Part shown: positions 58,689-64,000 of the stretch, one piece after another
Layout of the letters: each line of letters begins with the position of its first letter
How positions within the stretch are numbered: position 1 is the stretch's first letter
Source of the DNA: Kribbella sp. ALI-6-A
GTDB lineage: Bacteria > Actinomycetota > Actinomycetes > Propionibacteriales > Kribbellaceae
Direction of reading: 5' to 3'
Length of the DNA: 64,000 bases
Assembly: GCF_001984195.1 (NCBI RefSeq)
Contig: NZ_MTQN01000010.1
Span: forward strand, 930,001-994,000
The notes under the pieces: generated by a model
Seen by the model: the letters and a program-made list of their open reading frames with translations, nothing else
Database searches by the model: none
Told to the model about the DNA's origin: nothing
Made by a program: the position numbers and the translations under genes

Positions 58689-59536
58689 TTCTTCGGCTCA
58701 ACTCCGAACCACTTCTTGTAGATCTCGTTGTACTTGCCGTCGGTCTTGGCCTGGGCCAGCAGCGTGTTGAACTTCTCCACCAGCTTCGGTCCGCTGCCGT
58801 CCTTCAGCGCGGCGAAGCCGTACTGCTCGCCGGTGTCGAACTCGGTCACCACCGCGGTGTCCGGGTTGGCCTTGACGAAGTCGTAGAGCACGCCGTTGTC
58901 GTTGATGGCGGCATCGACCCGGCCGGACTTGAGGTTGTTGCCCTGCAGCGCGAGGTCGCTGAACGTGAGCACCTCGAACCCGTGCACCTTGGACTCCTTG
59001 TCGGCGAAGTCCTTACCGGTGGTGTCGGCCTGGACACCGACCTTCTTGCCCTTCAGGTCGGCCAGCGACTTGTACGGCGAGTCCTTCTTCACCAGCAGCA
59101 CCTGCGTCGCGTCCATGTAGGGCGCGGTGATGCTGATCGCGGCCTGACGCTCCGGGGTGATGGTCATCGCGCCCATGCCCATGTCGCACTTCTTGGCCTT
59201 GAACGCGGCGCCCGAGGTGACCTGGGCCCACTCGATGTTCACCACTTCCTGCTCCAGACCGAGGTCGTTGGCGACCAGGTCGAGCAGGTCGACGTCGAAA
59301 CCGACGACGTCGGTGCCCTCCTTGAACTGGAACGGCTTGTAGGGCAGGTGGGTGCAGACGGTGAGCTTGCCGGGCTTGACCAGGGTGATCCCGGCGGCCG
59401 CGGCCTTGTCCTCACTTCCACCGCTGCCACCGCTGCCCGAGTCGTCGCTGCCGCAGGCGGACAGGGCGAGCGCGAGCGCGGCGACCGTTGCGGTGACGGC
59501 CGCGACGCGGCTCTTGCGGAGGATGGAGATGTTCAT
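58685..59536 (-). CDS. Amino-acid-binding lipoprotein of ABC importer
   Basis: A 283-residue SBP_bac_3 protein. The lipobox LALSAC puts the acylated Cys at residue 28. After a Gly/Ser linker the mature part has LTVCTHLPYKPFQF, VGFDVDLLDLVANDLGL, MGAMTITPERQAAISITAPY and DLKGKKVGVQADTTG, all family hallmarks. Likely ligands are glutamine, glutamate or another polar amino acid. First gene of the three-gene operon. Confidence 0.94.
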   Translation of the reverse strand: MNISILRKSRVAAVTATVAALALALSACGSDDSGSGGSGGSEDKAAAAGITLVKPGKLTVCTHLPYKPFQFKEGTDVVGFDVDLLDLVANDLGLEQEVVNIEWAQVTSGAAFKAKKCDMGMGAMTITPERQAAISITAPYMDATQVLLVKKDSPYKSLADLKGKKVGVQADTTGKDFADKESKVHGFEVLTFSDLALQGNNLKSGRVDAAINDNGVLYDFVKANPDTAVVTEFDTGEQYGFAALKDGSGPKLVEKFNTLLAQAKTDGKYNEIYKKWFGVEPKK

Positions 59537-59837
59537 CGCGAGTACTCCTCGACACTGGTTGTAGTCGTCCTGCCGGACGTTACCGGTCAGGATTCCCGCA
59601 TCCTGACACAGCAGGCAGCGTCGTGTCGGCCGGTAACCGGCGCCGAGACTCGATCGTCACCGGGATGACGCCGTGTGGGGGGCCTCACAGATGAGACCAG
59701 TGCTGCCTGTGGTTTACTCGTAGCGACGGGTGACCCCCTGGCACCGGCGACGTTCGACGCACCCTCATCGAACCGCCACCTCACACACGTACCGCACACG
59801 CCTGCCCGCTCCACGCCGGGCTGATGAAGGGTCTCCG
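59537..59837. other. Divergent leader region between amino-acid ABC operon and malic enzyme
   Basis: About 300 bases without a gene. The ABC-operon side holds a nested inverted repeat (59579-59637). The malic-enzyme side has a possible start region around TTTACTCGTAG, with no clear -35/-10 pair. Confidence 0.5.
59579..59637. repeat. Nested inverted repeats upstream of the amino-acid ABC operon
   Basis: GTTACCGG (59579-59586) pairs with CCGGTAAC (59630-59637). Inside, GTCAGGAT (59586-59593) pairs with ATCCTGAC (59600-59607) around a six-base loop. They may form an mRNA leader structure or a pair of regulator sites. Confidence 0.5.
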
Positions 59838-61037
59838 ATGGTTGCCGAAGCTTTTCCGTCCGACGTCTCCACCGACTCCTACGCCGGTGACCCGGTCTTC
59901 GAGCTGCACCGCGGCGGCAAGATCGAGGTGACGTCCTCGATCCAGGTCCGCGACGCCGACGACCTGTCGATGGCCTACACCCCCGGCGTGGCCCGGGTCT
60001 GTACGGCGATCGCCGAGGACCCGTCGCTGGTCCGCACCTACACCTGGAAGTCGAACGTGGTCGCCGTCGTCACCGACGGGACCGCCGTCCTGGGCCTGGG
60101 CGACATCGGCCCGGCCGCCGCGCTGCCGGTGATGGAGGGCAAGGCGCTGCTGTTCAAGGAGTTCGGCGGCGTCGACTCGGTGCCGATCGCGCTGGCTTGC
60201 ACCGACGTGGACGAGTTCGTCGAGACCGTGGTCCGGATGGCGCCGACGTTCGGCGGGATCAACCTGGAGGACATCTCCGCGCCGCGCTGCTTCGAGATCG
60301 AGCGCCGGCTGAAGGAACGCCTCGACATCCCGGTCTTCCACGACGACCAGCACGGTACGGCGGTCGTCGTACTGGCTGCTCTGCGGAACGCGCTGCGGGT
60401 GACGGGCAAGTCGATCTCGGACATCCGCGTGGTGATCTCGGGCGCCGGCGCGGCCGGGGTCGCGTGCGCGCGGATCCTGCTGCAGGCCGGCGTCGGAGAC
60501 CTCGCGGTCGTCGACAGCAAGGGCGTGCTGCACGAGGACCGCTCCGACCTCACCCCGGTGAAGCTCTCGCTGGCTCGCGACACCAACACCGCGCAGCTGT
60601 CCGGCCGCCTGGTCGACGCCCTCGACGGGGCCGACGTCTTCCTGGGCGTCTCCGGCGGCACGGTGCCCGAGGAAGCGATCGCCCGGATGGCGCCCGGCGC
60701 GATGATCTTCGCGCTGGCCAACCCGAACCCGGAGGTGCACCCGGATCTGGCGCACCGGCACGCCGCGGTGGTCGCGACCGGCCGCTCCGACTTCCCGAAC
60801 CAGATCAACAACGTGCTCGCGTTCCCCGGCATCTTCCGCGGTGCCTTCGACGCGAACGCGAGCCGGATCACCGAGGGCATGAAGCTGGCCGCGGCCGAGG
60901 CGCTGGCCGACCTCATCCCGGCGGACGAGCTGCGGGCGGACTACATCATCCCGTCGCCGTTCGACGAGCGCGTCGCTCCGGCCGTTGCCGCCGCGGTCGC
61001 CGAGGCCGCCCGCCGCGACGGAGTCGCCCGCGCCTGA
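59838..61037 (+). CDS. NAD(P)-dependent malic enzyme
   Basis: A 399-residue oxidative decarboxylase turning malate into pyruvate and CO2. The short bacterial form lacks the phosphotransacetylase tail. Key segments are SMAYTPGVARVC (active-site Tyr), LLFKEFGGVDSVPI (catalytic Lys), FEIERRLKERLDIPVFHDDQHGTA (metal acids) and the nucleotide motif VVISGAGAAGVACA. ATG at 59838 with AAGGG before it gives the usual N-terminus; 36 earlier in-frame codons are His/Arg-rich and not conserved-looking. Confidence 0.93.
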   Translation: MVAEAFPSDVSTDSYAGDPVFELHRGGKIEVTSSIQVRDADDLSMAYTPGVARVCTAIAEDPSLVRTYTWKSNVVAVVTDGTAVLGLGDIGPAAALPVMEGKALLFKEFGGVDSVPIALACTDVDEFVETVVRMAPTFGGINLEDISAPRCFEIERRLKERLDIPVFHDDQHGTAVVVLAALRNALRVTGKSISDIRVVISGAGAAGVACARILLQAGVGDLAVVDSKGVLHEDRSDLTPVKLSLARDTNTAQLSGRLVDALDGADVFLGVSGGTVPEEAIARMAPGAMIFALANPNPEVHPDLAHRHAAVVATGRSDFPNQINNVLAFPGIFRGAFDANASRITEGMKLAAAEALADLIPADELRADYIIPSPFDERVAPAVAAAVAEAARRDGVARA

Positions 61038-61088
61038 GAGGTGGACGGCGGGGCCCGGCCATAGGCGGCCCGGCTCCGGCCAAGGCCA

Positions 61089-61141
61089 CGGCCCGGCCGA
61101 GTTCCCGGCCTACGGCCCGGCCGAGTTCCCGGCCTACGGCC
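61089..61141 (+). repeat. 24-bp tandem repeat
   Basis: The unit GGCCCGGCCGAGTTCCCGGC followed by CTAC occurs twice in a row, with partial degenerate copies before and after. It lies just downstream of the malic enzyme gene. Confidence 0.75.
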
Positions 61142-61270
61142 CGGGTCAAGCCCATGGCTCCGGCAGAGCTCCCGGCCCCGGCGGAGCTCGCAGCCCCGGC
61201 CAAGCCCTCGCCCCGGCCCCGGCCAAGGCCTTGGTCCGATGCTGGGGGCCTCCGCCTTTCCCCTCCTCCA

Positions 61271-61309
61271 ACCCGCTCGTCCTCCGCCGCAGGCGGAGGA
61301 CGAGCGGGT
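61271..61309. terminator. Strong hairpin terminator downstream of malic enzyme
   Basis: A perfect 18-bp stem (61271-61288 with 61292-61309) closes a GCA loop, the longest perfect stem I saw in the window. It ends just before the -10 box of the next gene. Confidence 0.8.
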
Positions 61310-61325
61310 GTTCTAGGGTTGCCGG

Positions 61326-61919
61326 GTGGAGAACCGGCGTGCGATCGAGTGGTCCGAAGCGGCGTGGCTGAATCCGCCCGAGGCGGTACATGCCGACGGC
61401 AACGATCTGGTGGTGACCGCGCGGAAGGGCAGCGACTTCTGGCGGACGACGAGCTACGGGTTCGTGCACGACGACGGGCACGCGCTGCTGACCGACTTCC
61501 CGCCGGAGACCGCGATCGAGGTCGGTTTCGTCGCGGCGTTCGACGAGCTGTACGACCAGGCGGGCGTCCTGGTCCGCGTCGACGCGGAGAACTGGATCAA
61601 GGCCGGCGTGGAGTTCACCGACGGCGTGCCGCAGCTGGGCGCCGTGGTGACCCGCGGACTGTCCGACTGGTCGATGGCACCCGTCCCGGAGTGGGCCGGT
61701 CGCGAGGTGACGATCCGGGTCAGCCGCTCCGGTGACGCGGTGACCGTGCGCGCACGGGTCGACGACGAGCCTTGGCGCATGGTCCGGCTCGCCCCGCTGT
61801 CGCCGGACGCCGAGGCAGCGGCGGGCGCGATGTGCTGCGCGCCGACCCGCTCCGGGCTCAACGTGCGCTTCACGTCGTTCGCGGCGACCGACGCGGACGC
61901 CGGGCTGCACGCGGACTGA
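61326..61919 (+). CDS. DUF1349 domain protein
   Basis: A 197-residue jelly-roll protein: DLVVTARKGSDFWRTTSYGF, DELYDQAGVLVRVDAENWIKAGVEF and the closing AGAMCCAPTRSGLNVRFTSF define DUF1349, a concanavalin-like fold. It has no signal peptide, so it acts in the cytosol; its ligand is unknown. GTG at 61326 has TAGGGT seven bases before it and no ribosome site, which suggests a leaderless mRNA starting just after the terminator hairpin. Confidence 0.88.
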   Translation: MENRRAIEWSEAAWLNPPEAVHADGNDLVVTARKGSDFWRTTSYGFVHDDGHALLTDFPPETAIEVGFVAAFDELYDQAGVLVRVDAENWIKAGVEFTDGVPQLGAVVTRGLSDWSMAPVPEWAGREVTIRVSRSGDAVTVRARVDDEPWRMVRLAPLSPDAEAAAGAMCCAPTRSGLNVRFTSFAATDADAGLHAD

Positions 61920-61971
61920 ACCGGTGACGTTGGTAACTGACTGGGTGCGGACCACCGCCTAGGGTGGGCGC

Positions 61972-62940
61972 ATGCTTGCTGCCTATGCTGCCGAGTTCAA
62001 CGCCGACGACCCGGTGTCCGCGCTCGAGGTTGGGGAGCGGCCGGAGCCCGAGGCGCCGGACGGGTGGGTGACGATCGACGTCAAGGCGTCGGCGCTGAAC
62101 CACCACGACCTGTGGTCGCTGAAGGGCGTCGGGCTGGCCGAGCAGAGTCTGCCGATGATCCTGGGCTGCGACGCCGCGGGCATCGACCCGGACGGCAACG
62201 AGGTCGTGGTGCACGCGGTGATCTCGGACCCGGCGTGGAAGGGTGACGAGACGCTCGACCCGAAGCGGTCGTTGCTGAGCGAGCGGTACCAGGGCACGCT
62301 GGCGGAGAAGGTCGTCGTGCCCGCGCGCAACGTCGTACCGAAGCCGGCGGGCTTGAGCTTCGAGCAGGCGGCGTGTCTGCCGACGGCCTGGCTGACGGCG
62401 TACCGGATGCTGTTCACGCAGTCGGGGCTGAAGCCGGGGGACACCGTGCTCGTGCAGGGCGCCGGCGGTGGAGTGGCGACCTCGCTGATCACGCTCGCGC
62501 GGGCGGCCGGGATCCGGGTCTGGGCCACCAGCCGGGACGACGCCAAGCGGACGAAGGCGCTGGAGATCGGTGCGCACGACGTGTTCGAGTCCGGCGCGCG
62601 GCTGCCGGAGCGGGTCGACGCGGTGATGGAGACCGTCGGCCAGGCGACCTGGTCGCACTCGCTGAAGTCGCTCAAGCAGGGCGGCACGCTGGTGATCTCC
62701 GGCGCGACCTCCGGCCAGGCGCCGAAGTCGGCCGAGCTGAACCGGATCTTCTTCCTGCAGCTGCGGATCCAGGGCTCGACGATGGGCACGCGGCAGGAGC
62801 TGGCCGAGCTGGTGCAGTTCATGGCGAACGCCGGGATCTCGCCGCACATCGACACGACGATGCCGCTGGCCGACGCTCGTACCGGCTTCGCCAAGATGAA
62901 CGACGGCGACGTCTTCGGCAAGATCGTTTTCACCGTCTAG
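61972..62940 (+). CDS. Zinc-binding-type dehydrogenase / quinone reductase (MDR family)
   Basis: A 322-residue medium-chain reductase. The N-terminal catalytic fold has KASALNHHDLWSLKGVG, and the Rossmann part VLVQGAGGGVATSLITLARAAG. The structural-zinc cysteines of alcohol dehydrogenases are absent, which points to the NADPH:quinone or enoyl-reductase side. TAGGGT lies six bases before the ATG, so the mRNA is probably leaderless. The acetyltransferase gene follows with no gap. Confidence 0.9.
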   Translation: MLAAYAAEFNADDPVSALEVGERPEPEAPDGWVTIDVKASALNHHDLWSLKGVGLAEQSLPMILGCDAAGIDPDGNEVVVHAVISDPAWKGDETLDPKRSLLSERYQGTLAEKVVVPARNVVPKPAGLSFEQAACLPTAWLTAYRMLFTQSGLKPGDTVLVQGAGGGVATSLITLARAAGIRVWATSRDDAKRTKALEIGAHDVFESGARLPERVDAVMETVGQATWSHSLKSLKQGGTLVISGATSGQAPKSAELNRIFFLQLRIQGSTMGTRQELAELVQFMANAGISPHIDTTMPLADARTGFAKMNDGDVFGKIVFTV

Positions 62941-63456
62941 ATGGAACCGGTGATCCGGCGCGCCACGGCCGCCGACGCCGAGGCCGGTGCATGGTGTCAC
63001 CTGCTGTGCTGGCAGGAGGCGTACGCCGAGTTGCTGGATCCTGAGCGGCTGCGGGAGAAGACGGACTCCGCCGGGATCGGCCGCCGGACCGAGCGGTGGG
63101 CCGGTGCGATCGAGGCCGGAGTGGTGCGCTGGCTCGCGATCAACCCGGCGCCGGACGCCCCGATGCAGGACCGACTGATCGGCTTCTCGTCACCAGGGCC
63201 TGCCCGCGACGACGATGCTCCGACGCCGCTCGAGCTGTACGCCGTCTACACCCGGCGAGCGTGGTGGGGGACCGGCCTGGGGCAGCGGCTGCTGGACGTC
63301 GCGATCGGCCGGGCGGCCGCCAGCCTGTGGGTGCTGGAGGGCAACGAGCGGGCGATGGCCTTCTACCGCCGCAACGGCTTCACCGCGGACGGAGCCCGGG
63401 CCGACGAGGAGTTCTTCGGCGTCCCCGAGATCCGGATGGTCCGGCCGGCGCAGTAG
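62941..63456 (+). CDS. GNAT family N-acetyltransferase
   Basis: A 171-residue acetyltransferase. The fold is marked by VIRRATAADAEAGAWCHL at the start, ELYAVYTRRAWWGTGLGQRLLD (acetyl-CoA pyrophosphate loop in motif A, GTGLGQ) and LWVLEGNERAMAFYRRNGF (motif B). The acceptor is unknown. Its ATG comes directly after the stop of the dehydrogenase, so the two are one transcription unit. Confidence 0.92.
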   Translation: MEPVIRRATAADAEAGAWCHLLCWQEAYAELLDPERLREKTDSAGIGRRTERWAGAIEAGVVRWLAINPAPDAPMQDRLIGFSSPGPARDDDAPTPLELYAVYTRRAWWGTGLGQRLLDVAIGRAAASLWVLEGNERAMAFYRRNGFTADGARADEEFFGVPEIRMVRPAQ

Positions 63457-63470
63457 ACCTTGCGACTTGA

Positions 63471-63499
63471 TACATCTCCTATGTTACATTGAGGATGTA
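63471..63499. promoter_or_regulatory. Tandem TetR-type operators before the diiron oxygenase gene
   Basis: Two TACAT-N5-ATGTW palindromes lie 14 bases apart: 63471-63485 (one mismatch) and 63485-63499 (perfect). Together they form a larger GATACATC/GATGTATC repeat (63469-63501). This layout suits two TetR dimers on one face of the DNA. Confidence 0.7.
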
Positions 63500-63519
63500 T
63501 CGATGCCGGGAGGTGCTTC

Positions 63520-64000
63520 ATGCACGACACGGACGACACCGCACGACGCCTGCTCGCCTCGGCGGCGCAGCTGTCCCGGGATCCGGAGACCGAGATCGAC
63601 TGGGACGCCCCGGTCGGCGACGACTACGGCTTGAGCCCGGAGTGGAGCTCGCTCTACGGCACGCCGTACTGGGACGAGCTGAGCGAGTCGCAGCGCCGCG
63701 AGCTGACCCGGCACGAGGCCGCGTCGGTGGCCTCGACCGGGATCTGGTTCGAGCTGATCCTGCAGCAGATGATCCTGCGCGACGTGTACGACGTCAGCCC
63801 GGCCACGCCCGAGTTCCAGTGGGCGCTGACCGAGATCGCCGACGAGTGCCGGCACTCGATCATGTTCGCCAAGGCCTCGGGCCGGCTGGTCGACGCGCGC
63901 TACCGGCCGGGGCTGCTCGCTCGTGAGCTCGGTCGCGGTTTCAAGACCGTCGCCACCGGCGCCACGGCGTACGCCGCGATCCTGGTCGCGGAGGAGGTGC
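63520..64000 (+). CDS. AurF-like diiron oxygenase (N-terminal part, cut by window end)
   Basis: The first 160 residues of a helical di-iron protein of the AurF (p-aminobenzoate N-oxygenase) family. Ligand-bearing helices are visible: LTRHEAASVASTGIWFELIL and ALTEIADECRHSIMFAKA, which has the ExxH iron motif. Relatives oxidise aryl amines or fatty acids; actinomycete members often sit under a TetR regulator. ATG at 63520 follows GGGAGG by six bases. The gene runs out of the window. Confidence 0.8.
   Translation, partial: MHDTDDTARRLLASAAQLSRDPETEIDWDAPVGDDYGLSPEWSSLYGTPYWDELSESQRRELTRHEAASVASTGIWFELILQQMILRDVYDVSPATPEFQWALTEIADECRHSIMFAKASGRLVDARYRPGLLARELGRGFKTVATGATAYAAILVAEEV

Larger units (their letters stand above)
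61038..61325. other. Repeat-rich intergenic region
   Basis: Nearly 290 bases of very GC-rich sequence. It carries a 24-bp tandem repeat and degenerate CCGGCC/GGCC variants up to about 61240, then a strong hairpin. Frames through it are Pro/Gly/Ala strings with no ribosome site, so I call it non-coding. Confidence 0.6.

Noticed and set aside
59730..59837. 36-codon N-terminal extension of malic enzyme
   Set aside because: His/Arg/Thr-rich and without a ribosome site, while the ATG at 59838 has one and gives the usual family length.
1..64000. CRISPR arrays, prophage, insertion sequences, rRNA and tRNA genes
   Set aside because: I looked for regularly spaced repeats, transposase or integrase motifs and RNA-gene signatures and saw none; a small tRNA could still be missed without a covariance search.

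Overview
The window reads as chromosomal DNA of a high-GC actinomycete. Evidence is the GC-biased third positions, many GTG starts, Tat and lipobox signal peptides, WhiB, SigR/RsrA, a UsfX/SigF pair and a bL37 peptide. The heavy use of GTACGCC/GTACGGC words and the gene content suggest Nocardioidaceae, perhaps Kribbella. That genus call is inference and was not tested. No phage, insertion sequence, CRISPR array, rRNA or tRNA was recognised.

Layout. 1-2.9 kb: end of a sugar ABC importer, an ArsR-type regulator and a secreted beta-propeller protein. 3-10 kb: an M16 protease pair, a small membrane protein behind an SD-masking hairpin, a secreted subtilisin, a CBS protein and an MFS exporter. 9.8-16.8 kb: a complete sugar-catabolic unit (two permeases, a lipoprotein, two Gfo/Idh/MocA dehydrogenases) with a divergent LacI regulator and one operator between. 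16.8-25.4 kb: HisN-like phosphatase, erythromycin esterase-like protein, a 650-bp gene-free region, DUF2231 protein, rsgA-aroA, DoxX, FrnE-type thioredoxin-fold protein and two coupled alpha/beta hydrolases. 25.6-33.5 kb: a large LuxR-ATPase regulator, an M20 peptidase, an archaeal-type AspRS behind a translational T-box, and an ECF sigma factor fused to its own zinc finger, membrane anchor and extracellular repeats.

33.7-37.4 kb: a degenerate GGDEF-like protein carrying a 163-bp palindrome, an SRAP protein, a hydrolase, and sigR-rsrA with an exact SigR promoter. 37.5-45.5 kb: two tandem HTH/NB-ARC/TPR regulators, a 24-residue ribosomal protein missed by length cut-offs, and an HD-GYP protein coupled to a catalytically degenerate paralogue. 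45.5-53.2 kb: DUF5317 protein, an MctP-like symporter with a DUF3311 partner, EEP phosphatase, DUF2785 protein, PdtaS-like kinase and whiB1 with a CRP-like site. 53.2-64 kb: SigF with UsfX, a GH109-like secreted oxidoreductase and partner, an amino-acid ABC importer, malic enzyme, DUF1349 protein, a zinc-type dehydrogenase, a GNAT acetyltransferase and the start of an AurF-like diiron oxygenase under tandem TetR-type operators.

Several genes (aroA, rsgA, SRAP, sigR/rsrA, pdtaS, whiB1) are also neighbours in Mycobacterium tuberculosis (Rv3219-Rv3228 area). The window therefore appears to keep an old actinobacterial stress-response neighbourhood with accessory genes inserted between its members.
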